Shown here piece by piece: positions 49,887 to 57,770 of a DNA stretch of 64,000 bases. How positions within the stretch are numbered: the first letter of the stretch is position 1; each line of letters begins with the position of its first letter. Under the pieces are notes generated by a model. It had not been told where the DNA came from. It saw only the letters and a program-made list of their open reading frames with translations, and did not search any database. The translations under genes were made by a program, and so were the position numbers. This stretch comes from Candidatus Bathyarchaeota archaeon (GTDB lineage: Archaea > Thermoproteota > Bathyarchaeia > Bathyarchaeales > Bathycorpusculaceae): assembly GCA_018396705.1 (NCBI GenBank), contig JAGTQZ010000004.1:310001-374000 (forward strand). The letters are read 5' to 3'.

Positions 49887-51040
49887 TGGATTTTGAATTA
49901 ACTGAAGATCAAATTGGAATAAGGAATGCTGTAAGAGAGTTTTGTGAAAAAGAGTTCAAACCGGAACTTGCCCTAGAACTTGATTGCAAAGAAGAGTTTC
50001 CAATGGAACTTTATAAGAAGGCTGCAAAACTCGGCTTTACAAGCATGTTTTTCCCGCGGGAGTACGGCGGGCAAGGTTATGGATTCCTGGAAACCTGTCT
50101 TGTGATAGAGGAAATGTGTAGGGCTGATTCCTCTCTTGGCGTAGCAGTTTCAGCTGGAAATTTTGGCAGTGAATTAATTTTGGAGTATGGCAGTGAAGAG
50201 CAAAAGGAGAAGTATTTGCCGCCAATTTGCAGAGGCGACTATATCTCAGCTGCGGCCTTCACCGAACCAAACGTTAGCGGAAGCGATATATCTCGCATAG
50301 AAACAACCGCCATAAAATATGGAAGCGAATGGTGGATAAACGGAACAAAAATCTTCATAACAAACGCTCCAATAGCTGACTTTATTGTGGTTTTAGCTCA
50401 GACGGACACAAAAGTTAGACCAGCTTACAGAGGTGAGACACTGTTTGTTGTTGACAAGGATACTCCAGGATTAATGATAACGAAAATTCAAAACAAGATG
50501 GGCATTAGGTGTTCCTTAATTGGCGAAGTCAGGTTTGACAACGTTAAGGTTACTGACTGGCATATTGTCGGCGAGCTTAACAGAGGCTTCTATTATTCAA
50601 TGGAGTTTTTTGATAAAACAAGAGTGGGAGTGGCTGCTCAAGCCGTCGGCATGGCGCAGGGTGCGTGGGAAATAGCCTTCAAATACGCAAAACAGAGGGA
50701 AGCCTTCGGACAGCCCATAATACAACATGAGGCTATAGGTTGTACCTTGGCCGAGTTGGCCGCCAAAATAGAAGCTGCAAGACTTTTGACCTATAAAGCT
50801 GCTTGGCTTATTGATGTTGGAAAAATGGATCCAATGGTTACTGCAATGGCAAAGCAGTATGCAAGCCGCGTTGCCATGGAAACTACAGACTTCGCAATTC
50901 AAACCCTTGGAGGATATGGTTATCTGGGAAAATACCGTGTCGAAAGGTATCATAGAGACGCAAAAGTAACTGAAATCTATGAGGGCACAAGCGAAATCCA
51001 GAAGCTTACAACGCTCAAGTACCTTCTCAGAAAGTTCTGA
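49886..51040 (+). CDS. Acyl-CoA dehydrogenase
   Basis: A 384-residue FAD flavoprotein. The chosen GTG at 49886 overlaps the previous stop by one base and begins VDFELTEDQIGIRNAVREF, the standard N-terminus. Motifs are YISAAAFTEPNVSGSDI, WWINGTKIFITNAP, FDKTRVGVAAQAVGMAQGAWE, and the C-terminal YEGTSEIQKL with the catalytic Glu. It introduces the 2,3-double bond into acyl-CoA and passes electrons to ETF. Chain-length or branched-chain preference is not decided. Confidence 0.95.
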   Translation: MDFELTEDQIGIRNAVREFCEKEFKPELALELDCKEEFPMELYKKAAKLGFTSMFFPREYGGQGYGFLETCLVIEEMCRADSSLGVAVSAGNFGSELILEYGSEEQKEKYLPPICRGDYISAAAFTEPNVSGSDISRIETTAIKYGSEWWINGTKIFITNAPIADFIVVLAQTDTKVRPAYRGETLFVVDKDTPGLMITKIQNKMGIRCSLIGEVRFDNVKVTDWHIVGELNRGFYYSMEFFDKTRVGVAAQAVGMAQGAWEIAFKYAKQREAFGQPIIQHEAIGCTLAELAAKIEAARLLTYKAAWLIDVGKMDPMVTAMAKQYASRVAMETTDFAIQTLGGYGYLGKYRVERYHRDAKVTEIYEGTSEIQKLTTLKYLLRKF

Positions 51041-51098
51041 AAAAGTTCCAAAGAGCAAATATAAAGCCGTGCTGAGAACATAGCTTTGGTGAAAGGTC

Positions 51099-51887
51099 AT
51101 GAGTAAGGAATATGAAACAATAAAGATGGAGAGGGAAGAAAACGTTTTGTGGCTGATCCTAAATAGGCCGCATAGGCTTAACGCTTTCAATGACGTTTTA
51201 ATGGAGGAGCTTGCAGACGCCCTGGACACTGCTGAAAAAGATCAGTCAATAAGGTGTGTTGTAATAACTGGTGAAGGAGACAGAGCTTTCAGCGCCGGTG
51301 CGGACATTACAATGTTTCCGAAGGTCACCCCCGTAAAGGCTGAAGAGTTCTCCAGAATGGGACAGAAGGTTTTCAGCAAGATAGAGGAAATGTCAAAACC
51401 CGTTATAGCAGCCATAAATGGTTTCGCCTTAGGAGGTGGCTTAGAGCTTGCTTTGGCTTGTGATTTTAGAATAGCCGCTGAACACGCAGAACTTGGGAGT
51501 CCGGAAATAACTTTGGGCCTTATCCCGGGCTGGGGTGGGACTCAAAGACTTGTGAGAATTGTCGGCTTAGCAAAAGCTAAGGAAATGGTTATGCTTGGAA
51601 CACGGCTTAAGGCTGAGGAGGCGCTCAAAATAGGCTTAGTTCATAAGGTTGTACACTATGAAGACCTTAGGAGTGAGGCTCGTCAACTAGCTAAAAAACT
51701 GTGCGAGGGCCCGCCAATAGCCTTAAAGTATGCTAAATACGCCTTGAACTTTGGCACGCAAGTACCCTTAGAAGCTGGATTGCATATAGAGTCTGCACTT
51801 ATGGCTTTAACTTTCTCCACCGAGGATATAAAAGAGGGCATAGAAGCCTTTATGTCAAGGCGGAAAGCCGAATTTAAGGGGAAATAG
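51099..51887 (+). CDS. Enoyl-CoA hydratase
   Basis: A 262-residue crotonase. Oxyanion-hole segments are FSAGADITMFPKV and AAINGFALGGGLELALACDF. Both catalytic glutamates are in place (GGGLELAL and LGSPEITLGLIPGWGGTQRL). Reaction: hydration of trans-2-enoyl-CoA to 3-hydroxyacyl-CoA. It sits 58 bp after the acyl-CoA dehydrogenase and 16 to 43 bp before the thiolase. Length and motifs are standard. Confidence 0.94.
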   Translation: MSKEYETIKMEREENVLWLILNRPHRLNAFNDVLMEELADALDTAEKDQSIRCVVITGEGDRAFSAGADITMFPKVTPVKAEEFSRMGQKVFSKIEEMSKPVIAAINGFALGGGLELALACDFRIAAEHAELGSPEITLGLIPGWGGTQRLVRIVGLAKAKEMVMLGTRLKAEEALKIGLVHKVVHYEDLRSEARQLAKKLCEGPPIALKYAKYALNFGTQVPLEAGLHIESALMALTFSTEDIKEGIEAFMSRRKAEFKGK

Positions 51888-51930
51888 CTCAAATCCTTTA
51901 TTTTTGAAAGACCTTGCGCGGCGTGATGTA

Positions 51931-53103
51931 ATGAGGCGAGTAGCAGTCATAGGTGTCGGGTGCTCAAAGTTTGGTGTTAGAAATGACGTGAATGTGGCGG
52001 AGTTGGCTTTCGAAGCATTCAAGCCCTCAATTGAAGATGCTGGAATATCCCCAGCAGATATAGAGTTTGTGGCTGTAGGTTCGGTGGGAGCGGGAGCATG
52101 GTATGAGGAACTTCTTCCTGCTGTTGTTTTTGCTGAATATTGTGGTTTAACTGGCGCTGGACTTGTGCGTTGTGAAGCTGCATGTGCAAGTGGAAGCGCC
52201 GCATTCGCAACTGCTTACTGGGCTGTGGCAAGCGGACAGGCTGATGTTGCAACTGCTTTGGGTGTTGAAAAAATGAGAGAGATAGACACACCCACTGTTA
52301 TGGAGTGGATTGGCAGGGCTGGGCATTACCTTTGGGAATTCCACAATTTTGGCATGACCTTTCCAGCCTATTATGCGTTGTACGCAACTGCCCACATGGC
52401 CAAATTTGGAACAACCGAGGAGGATTTAGCGTTAGTTGCCGTTAAAAACCATAAGTATGCTTCCATGAACCCAATAGCCCACCTGCAGAATAGAATATCT
52501 GTTGACGATGTTTTGTCGTCGTCGATTGTCGCTGCTCCATTAAAACTTTACGATTGCTGTCCAGTATCCGACGGAGCGGCATCGATAATTCTTGCCTCGG
52601 AAGAAAAAGTTAAAGAATTGAAAATCGACACGCCTATCTGGGTTGCTGGAGTAGGCTACGCTTCCGGAACTGCAAACATTAGCAAAAGGCTTGATTATTT
52701 AGGGCTGGAGGCAAGCGTTCTAGCCTCGCAAAAAGCCTATAAAATGGCTAAGGTTACGCCTGAACAGCTTGATGTCGCTGTGGTGCATGATTGCTTCACA
52801 ATAGCTGAAATAATGGCCTACGAAGACATTGGACTTTGCAAAAAAGGCGAAGGTGCTAAACTAATCCGAGAAGGACAAACCGAGATAGGTGGAAAAATTC
52901 CTGTAAATGTGGATGGAGGCTTAAAAGCGAAGGGCCATCCAATAGGTGCAACGGGTTGCTCAATGATCTACGAGTTAACAAAACAATTAAGAGAAGAAGT
53001 AGCTGAGAAAGGGAGACAAGCATCAATGAAGAATTACATAGCCCTAGCCCACAATGTAGGTGGAACCGGCCACTATTGTTATGTTATTATTTTGAGGAGA
53101 TGA
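51931..53103 (+). CDS. Thiolase (SCP2/archaeal acetyl-CoA acetyltransferase type)
   Basis: About 390 residues. The nucleophile Cys is in RCEAACASGSAAFATAYWA, further active-site residues in VVHDCFTIAEIMAYEDIG and GGLKAKGHPIGATGCSMIYE, and the C-terminus has NVGGTGHYCYV instead of the second-Cys loop of bacterial thiolases. It cleaves 3-ketoacyl-CoA or forms acetoacetyl-CoA. It is followed directly by a DUF35 protein, which in archaea forms a complex with thiolase and HMG-CoA synthase. The frame opens at 51904; the ATG at 51931 is preferred. Confidence 0.92.
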   Translation: MRRVAVIGVGCSKFGVRNDVNVAELAFEAFKPSIEDAGISPADIEFVAVGSVGAGAWYEELLPAVVFAEYCGLTGAGLVRCEAACASGSAAFATAYWAVASGQADVATALGVEKMREIDTPTVMEWIGRAGHYLWEFHNFGMTFPAYYALYATAHMAKFGTTEEDLALVAVKNHKYASMNPIAHLQNRISVDDVLSSSIVAAPLKLYDCCPVSDGAASIILASEEKVKELKIDTPIWVAGVGYASGTANISKRLDYLGLEASVLASQKAYKMAKVTPEQLDVAVVHDCFTIAEIMAYEDIGLCKKGEGAKLIREGQTEIGGKIPVNVDGGLKAKGHPIGATGCSMIYELTKQLREEVAEKGRQASMKNYIALAHNVGGTGHYCYVIILRR

Positions 53104-53109
53104 TTTCGT

Positions 53110-53541
53110 ATGGCGACAATGCCGCATATAAAATCCAGAGAAATAAAAGTTGTGCAGGATATACCAATAAGCAAAACTTTGCCCTTTTGGGAAGGTATAA
53201 AGCAAGGAAAAATTTTGGCTACAAAATGTAAGAAATGTGGGAAACTATATTTTCCACCGGTTGCTGATTGTTCAAAATGTTTTTCCTCAAATATGGAATG
53301 GATTGAACTTAGCCGTGAAGCAACCATCGAAACTTTTACGCATGTTGTCGTCAGACCAAGAAGTTTCCAGCAGGAAAAACCCTACACTGTTGCCATTGGC
53401 AAGTTGCAGGAGGGCCTACGGGTGCTTGCTTGGCTGACGGGCTTCAAGCTTTCGGAAATAAAAGTAGGCATGAAAGCTAAACTCGTAGCAAAAATTACCC
53501 ATGAAGGAGAACCTACCTATGAGTTCACTCGACCAGAATAA
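53110..53541 (+). CDS. DUF35 zinc-ribbon/OB-fold partner of thiolase
   Basis: A 143-residue DUF35 protein. The N-terminal helix precedes a zinc ribbon CKKCGKLYFPPVADCSKC, then an OB fold with THVVVRPRSFQQ and LAWLTGF. In archaea this protein bridges thiolase and HMG-CoA synthase so the acetoacetyl-CoA passes between them (established for methanogens). No HMG-CoA synthase is next to it here, so it may serve the thiolase in beta-oxidation. The start is 7 bp after the thiolase stop. Confidence 0.92.
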   Translation: MATMPHIKSREIKVVQDIPISKTLPFWEGIKQGKILATKCKKCGKLYFPPVADCSKCFSSNMEWIELSREATIETFTHVVVRPRSFQQEKPYTVAIGKLQEGLRVLAWLTGFKLSEIKVGMKAKLVAKITHEGEPTYEFTRPE

Positions 53542-53620
53542 AGAGGGTAATGCTGCAAAATTTCACTTGCGGAAAGCATTATTACTTCCAAGCCATGCAT
53601 GTCTACCGTAGGGGCCTGTT

Positions 53621-55342
53621 ATGTCGGCTAAAAGGAAAAAGAAAGTTGAAAAAAAGCCAGAAGAAAAACCATGGTACAAGTTCTATCCTCCAGGCGTTAG
53701 AAGACATATAGTCTATCCGGAAATACCCCTCCATGAACTTTTGAGGAATGCAGCCCAAAAATATGCTGATAAAACGGCGATTATCTACTTTGACCGTAAA
53801 ATAAGCTACAAAGAGCTTAACATGCTTACTGATAAGTTTGCCGCATCCCTAGCAAATTTGGGGATAAAAAAGGGAGACAAAGTTGCCATACTGCTTCCAA
53901 ATATTCCTCAGTTTGTAATTTCATATTACGGCACATTGAAGGCCGGCGCTGTTGTCACAACCATCAACCCACTATACAAAGAACGGGAAGTTGAACATCA
54001 ACTGAACGATTCAGAAGCTGAAACAATAGTTGTTCTTGATCTAGTATATCCAATCGTTGAAAAAATATGGGAAAAAACCAAACTTGGAAATGTTATTGTA
54101 ACGTCCATAAAAGATTACATGCCGCCATTTAAGGCTGCTCTCGGATCTTTGTTGGGAAAAGTTCCAACTCGTAAGGTGAGGCAGAAGACAAACCTATACT
54201 TTTTTACAGAATTGATTGCAAAATATGAGGCTACGCCACCTAAAGTTGAAATAAATCCAAAAGATGATTTGGCTGCTCTGCAGTACACTGGTGGAACCAC
54301 AGGAATTTCCAAAGGAGCGATGCTTACGCATATGAATCTCGTTTCGAACGCTCTTATGTGTAAAGAATGGTTGCAAGCCAGCGAAGGCGAGGAGGTCGTG
54401 TTGGCTGCTCTACCGCTCTTTCACATTTATGGCATGACAACAAGCATGAACGCGCCAATATCATTCGCCGGAGCAATGGTTTTACTACCTCGCTTTGATC
54501 CGGCAAACGCCCTGCAAGCTATCCAAAAATACAGAGTAACCGTTTTCTGCGGTGTGCCGACGATGTACGCTATGCTTTTAACTCATCCGAAACTCAAAAA
54601 GTATAACCTTAATTCGATAAAGTTCTGCGTGTCAGGTGCGGCGCCGCTTCCACCTGAAATTCAGAAAAAGTTTATAGAGGTTACGGGCGGCGTTTTAGTT
54701 GAAGGTTATGGTCTCACTGAAGCGTCACCAATTACCCATGTTAATCCTTTTGATAAAAGCATGCGAACAGTGAAAATCGGCTCGATAGGCATACCCTGGC
54801 CTGACACGGATGCTAAGATAGTTGATATGGAAACTGGTGAAAGAGAGCTACCGCCGGGAGAGGTTGGTGAACTAGTAGTTAAAGGCCCACAAGTTATGAA
54901 AGGTTATTGGAAAATGCCGGAAGAAACGTCTGCGGTCTTAAGAAATGGATGGCTTTACACGGGCGATATTGGAAAAATGGATGAGGAGGGCTACTTCTAC
55001 ATAACAGATCGCAAAAAAGATCTAATCAAGTTTAAAGGTTACAGTGTTTATCCAAGGGAGCTTGAGGACGTTTTATATGAGCATCCAGCGGTAAAGCTTT
55101 GTTGCGTAGTCGGCAAACCTGACCCGGTTGCAGGAGAGGTTCCGAAGGCCTTCGTGGTCCTGAAAGAGGGTGTAACCGCTACTGAAGAGGAACTGATGAG
55201 GTTTGTAAACGAGAGGGTTGCACCTTACAAAGCAATTAGAGAATTGGAACTTAGAACGGAGTTGCCGTTAAGCGCCGTGGGCAAGGTTCTCAGAAGGGTT
55301 TTACGGGAAGAGGAAATTAGAAAGGCGGCCGCTAAGACTTAA
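53621..55342 (+). CDS. Long-chain acyl-CoA synthetase (AMP-forming)
   Basis: A 573-residue adenylate-forming ligase. The P-loop-like motif is LQYTGGTTGISKGAMLTH, followed by VEGYGLTEASPITHVNP, WLYTGDIGKMDEEGYFYITDR and DLIKFKGYSVYPRELEDVL. The catalytic Lys is near the C-terminus in AVGKVLRRVL. It activates fatty or other carboxylic acids to CoA thioesters at the expense of ATP, the entry step of the cluster. A 20-residue basic N-terminal tail (AKRKKKVEKKPEEKPW) is present. Confidence 0.93.
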   Translation: MSAKRKKKVEKKPEEKPWYKFYPPGVRRHIVYPEIPLHELLRNAAQKYADKTAIIYFDRKISYKELNMLTDKFAASLANLGIKKGDKVAILLPNIPQFVISYYGTLKAGAVVTTINPLYKEREVEHQLNDSEAETIVVLDLVYPIVEKIWEKTKLGNVIVTSIKDYMPPFKAALGSLLGKVPTRKVRQKTNLYFFTELIAKYEATPPKVEINPKDDLAALQYTGGTTGISKGAMLTHMNLVSNALMCKEWLQASEGEEVVLAALPLFHIYGMTTSMNAPISFAGAMVLLPRFDPANALQAIQKYRVTVFCGVPTMYAMLLTHPKLKKYNLNSIKFCVSGAAPLPPEIQKKFIEVTGGVLVEGYGLTEASPITHVNPFDKSMRTVKIGSIGIPWPDTDAKIVDMETGERELPPGEVGELVVKGPQVMKGYWKMPEETSAVLRNGWLYTGDIGKMDEEGYFYITDRKKDLIKFKGYSVYPRELEDVLYEHPAVKLCCVVGKPDPVAGEVPKAFVVLKEGVTATEEELMRFVNERVAPYKAIRELELRTELPLSAVGKVLRRVLREEEIRKAAAKT

Positions 55343-55359
55343 ATGCCCCTCATTAGCGA

Positions 55360-56889
55360 TTATACCGGCTCGTTCAGCTTTTTACCTGTTTTTGCAACCC
55401 ATTCGTTGGCTGATATGGCGAATTGCTTTTCCACGCTGGTTCTGTGGAAGCTGTTGTAGGTGCAGAATGGTCTAATTTTTCCGTCTGGTGTTGCATAGTG
55501 AATGACGCATTTTTGAACTCTGTCTAAGTCGAAGTTCCAAATGTCCATGAAATGCATGATTCCTATCATCACAATTCTCCGCATGAATTTTCCAAGTGCC
55601 TCATAGCTGCCTTTAGTTACGACGTCTTTAATTAAGCCTCTAACCAGTGAGGATTTCACCATGGGCAGTAACTCTAACATTTTCATTTTCGCCATGGTTC
55701 TCTTGCCCTTTACGCCAGAGTAGTGGATGTCCCAAAAGACTTCTGCAAACTTGTCTACATCTAAATACTGGGTGATAGGTTTGTAGGAACCATCATCCTC
55801 AACAACTATGAAGGTTGCAGCCCCGCACATGGGGTGCATTGTAAACTCTGGGTAAACGCGGTTTTTAATAATCTCCATACCTCTTGATATTGGTACAGGC
55901 CAGTTAACGGGGCGCCAGTCCCAACGGGTTATGGTTCCGTTTGTCTGCTCCTCTATCAGTTTTATAGCGTCGGGTACTGTTATGCGCATTTTTCGCATTT
56001 CATCCTTCCGGGCTCTTCCAGCCATAGAGATTGGTTGAATGTTCACGCATCTAATAACGTCATGGTTTTCTACAGCGTAGCGGATTATTTCTCCCAAGTC
56101 TTTGTCGTTCACTTCTTTTGCAAGTGTGACAACGAGGACTATTGAATCTAAGCCAACTTTTCTGGCGTTTTCCACAACTTTTTGTTTTACTTGGACAACG
56201 TCTGTTCTGCCTCTTGTTTTCTTGTAAATTTCCTCCTTCAAGCCGTCAAACTGAAGGTACAGTGTGCTTAAACCAGCATCTAAAAGCTTTTTGAAATAGT
56301 CTGTGTCTTCTGCGAGGCGCAAGCCGTTGGTGTTAACTTCTACGTGGCGTATTCCAGCCTTTTTTGCTTCCGCGATAAGCGCTGGCAAATCGTTCCTTAA
56401 TGTTGGTTCTCCCCCGCTGAACTGAAGCGAGTTACAGGCCCAAGGCTTATTGTTTCTAAGAAGTTTAATCATGTCCACCAGTTGCTCGTAGCTTGGTTCA
56501 TAAACGTAGTTTACCGCTCCTGCATATGCAAAACAGACTGGGCAAGCCATATTACATCTGTTTGTGACGTCTATTATGCCTAAAACAGTGTGGGATCTGT
56601 GCTGAGTGCATAATCCGCAGTCGTAGGGGCAACCCTTGGCAGGTTTTGTGTGAGGGTTCTCTAATCCAACTCCGCCATATTTTGCGCTATACCAGCCCTT
56701 GTAAAACCACTTGAAAAGCTCAGCGTCTCCCCAATAGATATCCTCAAACTTTCCGTGTTCAGGGCAAGTTTTTTCGAGATAAATTACATTATTTTCCTCG
56801 TAAATTCTCATGGGGACTCTTTTTAGGCATTCTGGGCAGACGCTCGTTGAGTAAGTTTCGAATGTTGTCTCTTCAATTATTGATGTCAT
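55360..56889 (-). CDS. tes: Radical SAM tetraether lipid synthase (Tes / GDGT-MAS) family
   Basis: A 509-residue radical SAM enzyme of the MJ0619/Tes family. The N-terminal zinc-like domain reads VCPECLKRVPMRIYEENN and EKTCPEHGKFEDIYWGD; a further Cys cluster KGCPYDCGLCTQHRSHT follows, and the radical SAM triad is NRCNMACPVCFAYAG. SAM contacts are in LQFSGGEPTLRNDL. Characterised homologues join two archaeol tails to make GDGT tetraether lipids. No lipid genes are adjacent. It diverges from a TrmB-family regulator; the gap has a perfect inverted repeat. Confidence 0.87.
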   Translation of the reverse strand: MTSIIEETTFETYSTSVCPECLKRVPMRIYEENNVIYLEKTCPEHGKFEDIYWGDAELFKWFYKGWYSAKYGGVGLENPHTKPAKGCPYDCGLCTQHRSHTVLGIIDVTNRCNMACPVCFAYAGAVNYVYEPSYEQLVDMIKLLRNNKPWACNSLQFSGGEPTLRNDLPALIAEAKKAGIRHVEVNTNGLRLAEDTDYFKKLLDAGLSTLYLQFDGLKEEIYKKTRGRTDVVQVKQKVVENARKVGLDSIVLVVTLAKEVNDKDLGEIIRYAVENHDVIRCVNIQPISMAGRARKDEMRKMRITVPDAIKLIEEQTNGTITRWDWRPVNWPVPISRGMEIIKNRVYPEFTMHPMCGAATFIVVEDDGSYKPITQYLDVDKFAEVFWDIHYSGVKGKRTMAKMKMLELLPMVKSSLVRGLIKDVVTKGSYEALGKFMRRIVMIGIMHFMDIWNFDLDRVQKCVIHYATPDGKIRPFCTYNSFHRTSVEKQFAISANEWVAKTGKKLNEPV

Positions 56890-56931
56890 CTTTATCCCGC
56901 AACGTTTAGTGGTTAGGTTTCTGCTAAAGCT

Positions 56932-56958
56932 ATATTAAAATTTCCATAATTTTAATAT
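56932..56958. promoter_or_regulatory. Perfect 10-bp inverted repeat between tes and trmB-like gene
   Basis: ATATTAAAAT (56932-56941) and ATTTTAATAT (56949-56958) are exact reverse complements separated by 7 bases. The rightward half holds a TATA element (TTTTAATAT) whose centre lies about 28 bases before the ATG of the regulator, fitting a leaderless transcript. The leftward half holds the mirror TATA about 47 bases from the tes start. The repeat may therefore be two symmetric promoters, an operator for the TrmB-family protein, or both. Confidence 0.55.
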
Positions 56959-56981
56959 GGTGAAAAGTATTATTCTTATAT

Positions 56982-57755
56982 ATGAGCGGTAAAGTGAACT
57001 TTTTTCTTAAAAAAGTCGGATTAACCGATTATGAGGTGAATGCTTACTTAACACTTTTGGAGAAAGGCGCCTTAACAGCCAGACAAATAAGTTATGGAGC
57101 ACAAATACCCCCCTCAAAAGTGTATCAGGTCTTAAATAGCTTGGAAAAGAAGGGATGGATAGAAGTTTCGAGGAAAAGGCCGAGCAAATATTTTCCAAAG
57201 TCGCCTGAAACAGCCCTAAAAACGGCTAAAGCAATTTTAGATGATGAATGGTTACAAATTGAAAAAGTCGTGTCAGATAAGTTGACACCGCTCTACGAAA
57301 AGATTGAAGCCAAGGAAAAATATGACATCTGGATTCTGAGAGGGTCGTCGAACATAGCTTCTAAGTTTAAGGAGATGGCTAAAAACTGTCGGGAAGAGTT
57401 GCTGGTGGCGCTTCCATACGTTAAAGAGGATTTTCTTTTAGAATTTTACCAGTTGTTTCATTCCTTTTTCGGAGAGAAAATTCAAGTGCGGGTTATGGTT
57501 TCGAAGGAGTTAAGCGCAAATGTCCTTAGAATCCTTTCAAAAGTTGGTGAAGTAAGATTCAAGGACAAAATGTTCGGCGGCGGAGCCATATCCGACAGTC
57601 GTGAAGTTCTGCTTCTCTTCAGCGATGGAAAAGGGGAAACAACTGCCATATGGTCAGATCATCCGGGTCTGGCTGGACTAGCTAAGGACTATTTTAACTA
57701 TTTGTGGAAGGAAGCTGAGGTGAACCTTAAAATTCACCATGACAATTATGTTTAA
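56982..57755 (+). CDS. TrmB-family transcriptional regulator
   Basis: A 257-residue regulator. The N-terminal winged helix matches TrmB: KKVGLTDYEVNAYLTLLEKGALTARQIS, then VYQVLNSLEKKGWIEVSRKRPSKYF, cut here to TDYEVNAYLTLLEKG. A helical linker (DEWLQIEKVVSDKLTPLYEKI) leads to a C-terminal domain (about 108-257) with a PLD-like alpha/beta effector fold (IWILRGSSNIASKF). TrmB proteins sense sugars or other metabolites. It lies between tes and hypF and may control one of them. Its own promoter appears leaderless. Confidence 0.85.
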   Translation: MSGKVNFFLKKVGLTDYEVNAYLTLLEKGALTARQISYGAQIPPSKVYQVLNSLEKKGWIEVSRKRPSKYFPKSPETALKTAKAILDDEWLQIEKVVSDKLTPLYEKIEAKEKYDIWILRGSSNIASKFKEMAKNCREELLVALPYVKEDFLLEFYQLFHSFFGEKIQVRVMVSKELSANVLRILSKVGEVRFKDKMFGGGAISDSREVLLLFSDGKGETTAIWSDHPGLAGLAKDYFNYLWKEAEVNLKIHHDNYV

Positions 57756-57770
57756 CAGCCTAGGCAAGAG

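Noticed and set aside
52019-52291. Gln-rich antisense frame in the thiolase gene
   Set aside because: Low-complexity shadow of a well-conserved thiolase coding frame.
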